Positions 1 to 5,951 of a stretch of DNA of 6,428 nt are shown here, one piece after another. How positions within the stretch are numbered: position 1 is the stretch's first letter; the number at the start of each line of letters is the position of its first letter. The stretch is from an uncultured Eubacterium sp. (GTDB lineage Bacteria; Bacillota; Clostridia; Lachnospirales; Lachnospiraceae). The stretch lies in the NCBI GenBank assembly GCA_900551945.1, contig URYE01000104.1, positions 1 to 6,428 of the forward strand, written 5' to 3'. Under the pieces are notes generated by a model. It worked only from the letters and a program-made list of their open reading frames with translations. It searched no databases and was not told the DNA's origin. A program made the translations under genes and the position numbers.

Positions 1-56
1 TGATATTTTGCAGTAATCGTACATCATTTTCAGACTTTGGATATACTGTCTTTCTA

Positions 57-107
57 TCAGAGCAGCGAAATAACAGCCCACCAATGTCTTTTTAAAAATC
101 TAAACAT
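57..107 (-). pseudogene. Well-initiated 16-codon ORF, possible gene remnant or leader peptide
   Basis: An ATG at 105-107 has a ribosome binding site AGAGG (117-121) at 9 bases and opens MFRFLKRHWWAVISLL before a TGA at 57-59. The peptide resembles the start of a membrane protein. Beyond the stop, both other minus-strand frames stay open to the left edge (for example ALIERQYIQSLKMMYDYCKI). A frameshifted gene running off the window is therefore possible, as is a short leader peptide or chance. I recognise no family in any of these frames. Confidence 0.2.
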
Positions 108-221
108 ATTTACCAACCTCTTTTCTCTCATATCTTGTTTAACACTATAAAATCAGTTCTAACTGCTATTACAAAAATTAATATATATTCACTTAACTTC
201 TATATTTGTAGTTTGTATACC

Positions 222-262
222 AAATGTGAATTATTTATGGAATACATAATTAATTCACATTT
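222..262 (+). terminator. Hairpin with plus-strand U-run, possible terminator
   Basis: Perfect 12-base arms (222-233 and 251-262) enclose an inner 5-base stem (235-239 with 245-249) after one T-T mismatch, with loop GAATA (240-244). On the plus strand the stem runs into TTTTTATAAAA, as in a terminator; on the minus strand there is no U-run. It would end transcription of a plus-strand gene to the left of the window, or act as a barrier facing the MCP terminator. The stem is AT-rich, so efficiency is uncertain. Confidence 0.45.
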
Positions 263-372
263 TTATAAAATACTATCTAAAAAACTATAGAAATATTTTC
301 TGCTGGTTTTTTATAACTATTACTACAGTTGCTAAGTATTATGCAAGCATAACATTGGCTGTCTGTGCAAAT

Positions 373-422
373 AAAAAAGCAGATACTATAATTGCCTTTT
401 TATCACAATTATAATATCTGCT
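373..422 (-). terminator. Strong Rho-independent terminator after the MCP gene
   Basis: Arms at 406-422 and 378-394 pair over 17 bases with a single G-U wobble on the minus strand, around an 11-base loop (395-405). Six U follow (373-378). It is 68 bases beyond the MCP stop codon. A shorter T-run follows the other arm, so weak activity on plus-strand transcription is possible. Confidence 0.85.
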
Positions 423-490
423 CTTTTATATATCATAGCAATACATTTACTTAAATATGTATTACTATAATATTTTTATAAGTATTATCT

Positions 491-1801
491 CTATTTCTTA
501 ATTATGTTATTTCTCTTTTCTTGAATAACAGCTTTGCCACTACTGAACTTCTTTGCATATCCAACAAGTTTATCTGATGTTTTAACAAGTTTTTCTGTAA
601 TTGTATTAGAATCAGCTACTATATTAACAAGTTTTTCAACATCCATAGCCGTTGTTTCTGCACTTTGATTATTCTCATTTGCAGAATCAACAAGTTTATC
701 AATACTTGATGAAATAACATCTTTATGATTCTGTAAATCGTCTATTTCTGACCCTATTGACTTAATAGAGCCATCAATAGACACAACTTCTCTACTCATA
801 CTATTAATAAATTCAACTGTATTTCTGAGCTTTTCTTGTTGCTTTGAAAATGCTTTAGATACATTCTCTGTTATCTCAACACTTACATTAGAATTAGCTA
901 TAAGTTCATTAACAAGTTGATTAATCTGGTCTGTTGACTTCTTCGATTCATCTGCAAGAACTCTTATTTCTTCTGCAACAACAGCAAAGCCACTTCCAAA
1001 TTCGCCTGCTCTTGCAGCTTCAATACTAGCATTAAGTGCTAAAAGATTAGTCTGACTTGATATTCCAGCAATTATATCTGTAACACTACTAATCTGTTGT
1101 GCTGAAGCATTTGTAAGGTCTGTTTGCTGTTTAACCTTAGTAAGCGCTTCATCACTTTCTTTACTTATATCCACAAGTTCTGTAACAAGCTTATCTACTT
1201 CTCCATTAAGTTCGTTTAAAAGTTCTTCACTATCTGTAAGCTTTTGTATATTTTGTGATATCTGTTCAATAACTTGACTTATTGCATCTATCTTTTCTTT
1301 CATATCATTAGACGCATTAACCTGAACTTCTGCATTGCCTGTGATTACATCTACAGCCTGCTTACTTTCTTTCATAGAACTTTGAATACCAGAAATCATG
1401 CTTTCAAATTCATTTGAAATATTCTCCATATCAATAGTTGCTGTCTTAATTCCTTCGATAACTTCACTAAAACCTTGAACCTTGTTCATAATACCTCTTA
1501 CAAGTTCTCCCAAGTCATCATCTCTATCTGTAAGCTTTTTTAAATTTTGTGAAACCTTATCATCACTTTGACCACCATTTGCCGCTGACAAAATTGGGTG
1601 AATAAAGGCTTTTACAAGCGCTATAATACCTGCAAATATAGCTCCTAAAACTACCATTACAAGAACAAGTGCTATTAATGTACTGATTACATTGTGCTTT
1701 AAAAGTTCAAGTATGCCAATAAAACACAATAGATATACACCAAAAAGCACTGAAATAATTTTAATCAGACTTCTGATTATCTTTTTACTTCCATCTTCCA
1801 T
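491..1801 (-). CDS. Methyl-accepting chemotaxis-type signalling protein without extracellular sensor
   Basis: A 436-residue chemoreceptor-like transducer. Two hydrophobic helices (about 12-33 and 38-67) are joined by a short loop of a few residues, so there is no periplasmic or Cache-type ligand domain. A HAMP-like linker follows (about 67-115; HPI at 68-70 and [10 protein letters not shown] at 95-104). The rest is a long coiled coil with the conserved MCP hairpin tip, [21 protein letters not shown] (about 247-267) and [13 protein letters not shown] (271-283), which binds CheA and CheW. The C-terminal arm carries repeated KLV triplets in heptad register, and no CheR-docking NWETF-like tail is present. 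Signalling probably comes from the membrane, the cytoplasm or partner receptors rather than a bound extracellular ligand. The start is supported by GAGG (1807-1810), 5 bases from the ATG. It lies behind the 92-residue gene and is followed by a strong terminator. No che genes are in view, so a role in motility is inferred. Confidence 0.95.
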   Translation of the reverse strand: MEDGSKKIIRSLIKIISVLFGVYLLCFIGILELLKHNVISTLIALVLVMVVLGAIFAGIIALVKAFIHPILSAANGGQSDDKVSQNLKKLTDRDDDLGELVRGIMNKVQGFSEVIEGIKTATIDMENISNEFESMISGIQSSMKESKQAVDVITGNAEVQVNASNDMKEKIDAISQVIEQISQNIQKLTDSEELLNELNGEVDKLVTELVDISKESDEALTKVKQQTDLTNASAQQISSVTDIIAGISSQTNLLALNASIEAARAGEFGSGFAVVAEEIRVLADESKKSTDQINQLVNELIANSNVSVEITENVSKAFSKQQEKLRNTVEFINSMSREVVSIDGSIKSIGSEIDDLQNHKDVISSSIDKLVDSANENNQSAETTAMDVEKLVNIVADSNTITEKLVKTSDKLVGYAKKFSSGKAVIQEKRNNIIKK

Positions 1802-1817
1802 ATATCTTCCTCACTTC

Positions 1818-1841
1818 CTCGTACATATTTTATCCTTTGTA
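1818..1841. repeat. CGTACA/TGTACG inverted repeat next to MCP ribosome binding site
   Basis: Perfect 6-base arms at 1818-1823 and 1836-1841 are separated by 12 bases. The repeat lies in the predicted leader immediately upstream of the GAGGAAG ribosome binding site. It could be an operator half-site pair or a small hairpin affecting translation; it may also be chance. Confidence 0.25.
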
Positions 1842-1860
1842 CGATTTTTATATCTTCTTA

Positions 1861-1889
1861 ATATTACCATAATTTACAAGTCTTTTCAA
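1861..1889 (-). promoter_or_regulatory. Putative promoter for the chemotaxis-type gene
   Basis: TTGAAA (1884-1889, five of six to consensus) and TAATAT (1861-1866, four of six) are 17 bases apart on the minus strand. The -35 overlaps the TGA stop of the 92-residue gene. Transcription would begin near 1854, about 53 bases before the ATG. The -10 is weak, so cotranscription from the upstream promoter is an equally good reading. Confidence 0.4.
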
Positions 1890-2164
1890 CGCCAAAAACC
1901 TGAGGCATTTTCAAACCCTCCATCTTTTGAAAATTCTATTATAAGATGTGCTGTTGATTTTATTATCTCCATAAACTTATCTATATCTTTTTGTGTATAA
2001 CCATTATTTTCTGTTATCTCATAAGATGGCAAATAACAAGTCATGTTATGAAAACCATCTTTTTCATCTGGAGTTTCTATATACACTTTTACAATTCCAT
2101 CTTCTTTCATCTCTGAATGTACAATCTCAGTTTCATCATTCAAAGTCATAAAAGGATACATCAT
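1886..2164 (-). CDS. Small conserved-looking protein of unknown function (92 aa)
   Basis: I do not recognise a named family. The protein is 92 residues, acidic and soluble, with no signal peptide or membrane segment. Residues 1-50 alternate charged and hydrophobic positions as in a beta sheet (TEIVHSEM, VKVYIETPDE, MTCYLPSYEI). Residues 57-83 look helical (QKDIDKFMEIIKSTAHLIIEFS), and the end is GGFENASGFWR. It begins MMYPFM; AGGAG (2174-2178) is 9 bases from the first ATG and 12 from the second, favouring the first. A promoter with an extended -10 lies just upstream. The 84-base gap to the downstream signalling gene has no terminator, so readthrough is possible, although that gene also has its own candidate promoter. 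From memory, unannotated proteins of about 90 residues with a similar YPF-TL-D-TEIVHS start occur in other Clostridia; this was not checked. It may be a small regulatory or stress protein, but nothing in the sequence proves a role. Confidence 0.85.
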   Translation of the reverse strand: MMYPFMTLNDETEIVHSEMKEDGIVKVYIETPDEKDGFHNMTCYLPSYEITENNGYTQKDIDKFMEIIKSTAHLIIEFSKDGGFENASGFWR

Positions 2165-2199
2165 AAAAATTATCTCCTAACTTAATTTTTAATCAATTT

Positions 2200-2228
2200 A
2201 GTATATCATATTTTTAGTTAATTTACAA
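2200..2228 (-). promoter_or_regulatory. Putative SigA promoter with extended -10 for the 92-residue protein gene
   Basis: On the minus strand, TTGTAA (2223-2228) is followed after exactly 17 bases by TATACT (2200-2205), with a TG one base before the -10, the extended -10 form. The predicted start is near 2193, leaving about 29 bases to the ATG. It would serve the small gene and possibly the chemotaxis-type gene behind it. Confidence 0.6.
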
Positions 2229-2271
2229 TTAGTATGTCTATTTCATAACTCAAACAAAAATATAATATAAT

Positions 2272-2370
2272 AAATGGACTGTCGCACTAAGAAAATTATA
2301 TACAAAATATAAAATTTAACATATTAATTCTATATCTCATATAAATTTTCATAAGTGTAACAGTCCATTT
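2272..2370. repeat. 99-base imperfect palindrome, MITE-like or giant terminator
   Basis: The 16-base ends at 2272-2287 (AAATGGACTGTCGCAC) and 2355-2370 (GTGTAACAGTCCATTT) are inverted repeats with two differences, one of which still forms a G-U pair in plus-strand RNA. The AT-rich interior pairs on further with small bulges: 2291-2297 with 2344-2350 and 2298-2301 with 2339-2342. It therefore forms one long hairpin without coding potential. It lies 57 bases after the ATPase stop and upstream of the small-gene promoter. The shape fits a miniature inverted-repeat element. It may also stop ATPase transcription, since a T-rich stretch follows on the minus strand. No clear target duplication is visible. 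Confidence 0.55.
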
Positions 2371-2427
2371 TACTAAATAAATTTGATATTGTGAATTTTA
2401 CTTATCCTATATACTTAAAATCATATA

Positions 2428-5061
2428 TTACTTAGATACAATAGCCTTTCTTATCATATCTACTGGGATTATAAGAATTGCTAATGCCATTGAAACGAGT
2501 AATGCTTTTACATTAAGTGTAGTTGTTTCAAATACACTTCCACCAATCTCAATAATTATTGTCTGAAGAACAAATATAGCTCCCATTACACGAATGAAGT
2601 TCTTATTTTCTCCAATATGCTCAAACAAATTAAACTTCTCAGTTCTAGTATTCAAACTGTTAAATATAATCGCATATATAAAGAAAGCAAACATAAATGT
2701 CTTTTCATAAAGTTCTGGATTAGCACAATCAGCTGGTGTTACAAAGCTTGTAATACCACCTATATTTTCAAGTATCAATATCGAACCTAATGTAATAAAT
2801 ATTGAACTTGTACCAATCGCTGACTTAATATACTTTGTAAGAATATTATCTGTTCTTTTAGCTGGCTGTTCCTTCATATATCTATCAAGTATTGGCTCAC
2901 CACCAAATGCCATAGCCGCTAATGTATCCATAATTAAGTTAATCCAAAGAATTTGTACAATTGAAAATGGTTCTGTCCAACCTAAAATTGGCGCAAGAAT
3001 ATTCATTAACAATGTACTGATATTAACTGTCAACTGGAAGATAAGGAACTTTCCAACTGACTTTGCCATAGTTCTACTATTGAGTACACAGTCTTTAATA
3101 GATGTCAAACTGTTATTAAGAATAACAACATCACCAGCTTCCTGTGCAACCGCTGTACCATCACCCATAGCAAATCCAATGTCTGCTTGCTTTAATGCAG
3201 GTGCGTCATTAACGCCATCACCCGTCATACCACAGACATTTTCTAACTGCTGTGAAATAGATACAAGTCTTTTCTTATCAAGAGGTTTTGCTCTGCTGAC
3301 AACACATAAATGTGGAAGAACTTTCTTTAATTCTTCATCTGACATACTTTCTAACTGCTCATGTGTTAATACAACATCTTTCTTTTCATCTTTAATAATT
3401 CCTGCTTCCTTTGCAATAGCTACTGCTGTTTCTTCTGCATCACCAGTTACCATTACTACTTGTATTCCTGCGTCATTAAGTATTTCAACTGTTTCAACAG
3501 CATCTGTTCTAACATTATCTCTTAAACAAAGTACTGCCATTAATATAGTCTTTCCATTAGTAATCTTTGCCACAGAAAGAAGCTTCATTGTTCGTTTTGC
3601 CTGTTCAAGCATTTTTGCTTCAACATTACTTTTATCTTGTGATGTAAACTCTTTTACCTCACCATTAGAAAGCATATAATGTGTTACTGTGTTAATAATA
3701 TTTTCTGTTGCGCCTTTCCAATAGATGTCACCATTTTTTAACTTTACAGTAGCACATTTCTTTTCTGAGTCGAAACCACTAATTTCTTCTACTTTATCTA
3801 TATCCTTTTTGGCATCGTCATAACCTTTGTCAATTGCATAAGATAAAAGGGCTCTATCCATGTTGTTACTACCAATAGCTTTTCCTTGAGAAGATACTTT
3901 AGCAAGGTTATTAAGTGTTATTGCTTCAATAAATTCTTTATCTTGAATACTATCAACTATATTTCCATCACCAAGAATAAATTCAACTAAAGATAAATTA
4001 CCCTCAGTAATTGTTCCTGTCTTATCACTAAATAATACATTCATATAAGCAGAATCTGAAAATGCTGCCTTGTGGCTTACAAGAATATTTTTCTTATACA
4101 TAGACTCTGTATTCATAGACTGTACTAAACTATTCATCATAGGAAGTCCTTCTGGAACTGCCATAATTACAATTGATGCCATAAGCATAACTGCTTCTGC
4201 TATAACTAATAATACAGAAACAACTGTAACTGCTTCATTTGCTCTAAAAATTGTTAATGCAACGTGTAACACACCTGCAATTGCAGCGGCAGATACACCT
4301 AATTTACCAATACCTGCTGCTACGACTTCAAGCTTAAGACTTGATGTATCTTTTCTTTCTTCTTCATTCTCATCTGTTAATGCTTTGTTAATCTTACCTA
4401 ACTCAGAGTCGTCACCAATAACTGTTGCTACCATATAACCTTCACCAGAAGTAACAACAGAACCCATAAATATCTTACATGAAGATGAATAATCTGTTGA
4501 TGTAGCTTCATCCATGCTTGTAGTAGCTGTCTTTGTTTCATCTCTTGATTCACCATTTAAAGCTGCCTGCGATACTTTAATATTTCCTTCAAATAATAAA
4601 CCATCAACAGGTACTTTATCTCCTGCTTGTACAAGAATTGTATCACCCTTTACAATTTCATTTGTAAGAATATTTACAAGCTTACCATTTCTCATTACCT
4701 TAGCATAGGTTTTATTATATTCTTCTTGAAGTGCTTCACTTCTTGAGCTATTTCTATATTCAGATAATGTACTAAATCCTGTTGCAAGAGCAATAGCAAG
4801 TATAATACTAATTATCTCAATAACGTCATTACTACCCGACAATGCCGGAACAAATACACCTAAAACTGCTAACGCAATTTTTAACACTAATGCTGCACAC
4901 AATACTTTAATCCAAATATCGTCAAATGCACCTATAAACATTGACCAAAGCGACTCAGTTTCTTTTTTCGCTAGCTGGTTTGTACCATATTTAGACTTGC
5001 TTTCATTAACTTGCGAGTCCGACAAACCTTTAATCAACTCATCTTTCCTAATATCATTCAT
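2428..5061 (-). CDS. Calcium-transporting P-type ATPase (PII/PMCA-like), divergent catalytic motifs
   Basis: An 877-residue membrane pump that would couple ATP hydrolysis to Ca2+ (or a similar cation) export. The N-terminal cation-ATPase region (about 8-40) is followed by M1-M2 (about 48-103), the actuator domain (about 105-240), M3-M4 (about 246-308), the P and N domains (about 340-650) and M5-M10 (about 667-870). The phosphorylated Asp is D346 in SDKTGT; KGA (449-451), MVTGD (537-541) and TGDGVNDAPALK (613-624) complete the HAD/ATP machinery. Ion ligands expected for a single-site PMCA-type Ca2+ pump are present: E304 in PEGLP (M4), N680 (M5), N708 and D712 (M6). Odd points: the actuator loop is NGES (169-172) instead of TGES, DPPR is DNVR (515-518), and DKTGT is followed by ITEGNL rather than LTQNKM. 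The N domain is short, about 100 residues from D346 to K449. The start is fixed by AAGGAGGA (5072-5079). Two TerD genes lie upstream. Substrate Ca2+ is inferred; Mn2+ or another cation is possible. Confidence 0.95.
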   Translation of the reverse strand: MNDIRKDELIKGLSDSQVNESKSKYGTNQLAKKETESLWSMFIGAFDDIWIKVLCAALVLKIALAVLGVFVPALSGSNDVIEIISIILAIALATGFSTLSEYRNSSRSEALQEEYNKTYAKVMRNGKLVNILTNEIVKGDTILVQAGDKVPVDGLLFEGNIKVSQAALNGESRDETKTATTSMDEATSTDYSSSCKIFMGSVVTSGEGYMVATVIGDDSELGKINKALTDENEEERKDTSSLKLEVVAAGIGKLGVSAAAIAGVLHVALTIFRANEAVTVVSVLLVIAEAVMLMASIVIMAVPEGLPMMNSLVQSMNTESMYKKNILVSHKAAFSDSAYMNVLFSDKTGTITEGNLSLVEFILGDGNIVDSIQDKEFIEAITLNNLAKVSSQGKAIGSNNMDRALLSYAIDKGYDDAKKDIDKVEEISGFDSEKKCATVKLKNGDIYWKGATENIINTVTHYMLSNGEVKEFTSQDKSNVEAKMLEQAKRTMKLLSVAKITNGKTILMAVLCLRDNVRTDAVETVEILNDAGIQVVMVTGDAEETAVAIAKEAGIIKDEKKDVVLTHEQLESMSDEELKKVLPHLCVVSRAKPLDKKRLVSISQQLENVCGMTGDGVNDAPALKQADIGFAMGDGTAVAQEAGDVVILNNSLTSIKDCVLNSRTMAKSVGKFLIFQLTVNISTLLMNILAPILGWTEPFSIVQILWINLIMDTLAAMAFGGEPILDRYMKEQPAKRTDNILTKYIKSAIGTSSIFITLGSILILENIGGITSFVTPADCANPELYEKTFMFAFFIYAIIFNSLNTRTEKFNLFEHIGENKNFIRVMGAIFVLQTIIIEIGGSVFETTTLNVKALLVSMALAILIIPVDMIRKAIVSK

Positions 5062-5102
5062 ATTAAGAATATCCTCCTTATTATAATGTAAAGTAAATAT
5101 TA

Positions 5103-5132
5103 ATTATAACCTACTACTCATTGCACACGCAA
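5103..5132 (-). promoter_or_regulatory. Putative SigA-type promoter for the Ca-ATPase gene
   Basis: A perfect -10 TATAAT (5103-5108, minus strand) lies 18 bases from a weak -35 TTGCGT (5127-5132). It would start transcription near 5096, giving a leader of about 35 bases before the ATPase ATG. A second TATAAT sits almost on the ribosome binding site and is too close to be the main promoter. A separate promoter is needed if the TerD terminator is efficient. The -35 match is poor, so an activator or another promoter remains possible. Confidence 0.4.
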
Positions 5133-5200
5133 TATAAATTGTGAACTTTCTTAACTATAAAAAACAGGCTTTGCAAGTTTCTCTAGTTATCGTGACATTC

Positions 5201-5231
5201 GCTAAAGTCTTATACAATCACCGACTTTGGC
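5201..5231. repeat. Inverted repeat in the TerD-ATPase gap
   Basis: Nine-base arms GCTAAAGTC (5201-5209) and GACTTTGGC (5223-5231) form an inverted repeat around 13 bases. Read as plus-strand RNA the stem is complete with one G-U pair; on the minus strand it has one A-C mismatch. It lies between the TerD terminator and the putative ATPase promoter. It could be an operator or a leftover structure; no U-run follows, so it is not a terminator. Confidence 0.3.
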
Positions 5232-5254
5232 TTGTTATTCACATAGATAATACT

Positions 5255-5288
5255 AAAAAGAGGAACTTCTTATATAGTTCCCCTTTTT
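5255..5288 (-). terminator. Rho-independent terminator of the TerD operon
   Basis: Two 13-base arms (5276-5288 and 5255-5267) pair along their whole length with one G-U wobble when read on the minus strand, around an 8-base loop (5268-5275). The stem has a GGGGAACU core and ends in a run of five U. It starts 16 bases after the stop of the second TerD gene. The other arm is also flanked by an A/T run, so it may work in both directions. It separates TerD transcription from the ATPase gene. Confidence 0.85.
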
Positions 5289-5304
5289 AATAAAAGAACA
5301 CATT

Positions 5305-5910
5305 TTACATATATCTTCTACAAAGCTCTACAAGTCCAGGGTCTTTTGTTCCCTGTCCTATTGCACTGAACTTCCATTCACCATTGTGTCTGTATACTTC
5401 TCCAAAAATCATAGCTGTCATTCCAGAATAATCGTCAGTTAAGTTATATTTACACATTTCTTTATTATTTCTTGCGTCAACAAGACGTATAAACGCATTT
5501 TCAATTAATCCAAAATGTTGATTACGTTGAACTGCCTGATAAATATTTACAACAATAACAATCTTATCATATTCTTGTGGAACTTTTGATAAGTCAATAA
5601 TAATCTGTTCATCATCACCTTCACCCTCTCCTGTAAGATTGTCTCCTTGATGATTTACTGTACCTGACTTATGACGTAAGTTACCATAATAAACTAAATC
5701 TTTTTGGTCTACAAACTTGCCATTCTTTAACATAATAGCTGAAGCATCACAATCAATAGGTTTTGGCTGTGCTTTAAATAACGAACTAAAAAGACCTCCA
5801 CCACTAGAACTTTTTACTTCGTCCCAACCTAGACCTACAATAACCTTTGCTAATCCTGCATTGTCCTTTGAAAGACTTACCTTTTGCCCTTTTTGTAAGC
5901 TAATTGACAT
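5305..5910 (-). CDS. TerD-family protein, variant with Ser/Gly/Phe loop insertion
   Basis: A complete 201-residue TerD-domain protein. It opens with MSISLQKGQKVSLSK, the typical family N-terminus, and a ribosome binding site AGGTG (5917-5921) lies 6 bases upstream of the ATG, which supports this start. Residues 22-30 (KVIVGLGWD) and the signature [14 protein letters not shown] (89-102) are canonical. Between them, residues 34-51 form a loop rich in Ser, Gly and Phe (SSSGGGLFSSLFKAQPKP) where the classic protein has a short acidic turn, and the strand after it reads PIDCDASAIML (51-61). The DxDxD pattern of the neighbouring paralog is thus reduced to PxDxD, losing the first Asp but keeping D53 and D55. 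The C-terminal part (FGLIENAFIRLVDA, GEVYRHNGEWKFSAIGQG) is intact. It is probably a soluble Ca2+-binding stress protein cotranscribed with the upstream TerD gene; a hairpin terminator follows 16 bases after the stop. From memory, looped TerD proteins like this form a recurring subgroup in Clostridia, but I could not verify this. Confidence 0.95.
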   Translation of the reverse strand: MSISLQKGQKVSLSKDNAGLAKVIVGLGWDEVKSSSGGGLFSSLFKAQPKPIDCDASAIMLKNGKFVDQKDLVYYGNLRHKSGTVNHQGDNLTGEGEGDDEQIIIDLSKVPQEYDKIVIVVNIYQAVQRNQHFGLIENAFIRLVDARNNKEMCKYNLTDDYSGMTAMIFGEVYRHNGEWKFSAIGQGTKDPGLVELCRRYM

Positions 5911-5951
5911 TTTTTACACCTACTTTCTTCCAGTACTTTTAATCACTCTAA

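Larger units (their letters stand above)
1..490. other. AT-rich region without a secure gene
   Basis: This stretch contains the short minus-strand ORF at 57-107, an AT-rich plain at about 125-220, the plus-strand hairpin (222-262), a 14-base palindrome TTATGCAAGCATAA (339-352) and the MCP terminator (373-422). A plus-strand frame is open from 3 to 95 and ends in NNSPPMSF, but it has no visible start and no recognised family. I found no tRNA, rRNA or complete coding region. Confidence 0.6.

Noticed and set aside
550..700. Repeated ACAAGTTT units suggesting a CRISPR or tandem repeat
   Set aside because: The repeats are short, irregularly spaced and fully explained by KLV codons in the coiled coil of the MCP.
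1692..2000. 102-codon plus-strand frame across the small gene and the MCP start
   Set aside because: It overlaps two better-supported minus-strand genes and has no ribosome binding site or recognisable domain; a similar frame at 5717-6025 fails in the same way.
3080..3679. 199-codon plus-strand open frame opposite the ATPase gene, and shorter ones at 4070-4438 and 4514-4708
   Set aside because: They are antisense to well-conserved ATPase motifs, are rich in Ser/Thr/Ala as expected of antisense frames, and match no family.
5062..5304. yybP-ykoY type (Mn2+) or other riboswitch in the ATPase leader
   Set aside because: Pumps and Ter genes are known targets of that riboswitch, but I could not find its conserved purine-rich loop motifs, and the likely transcription start leaves a leader of only about 35 bases.
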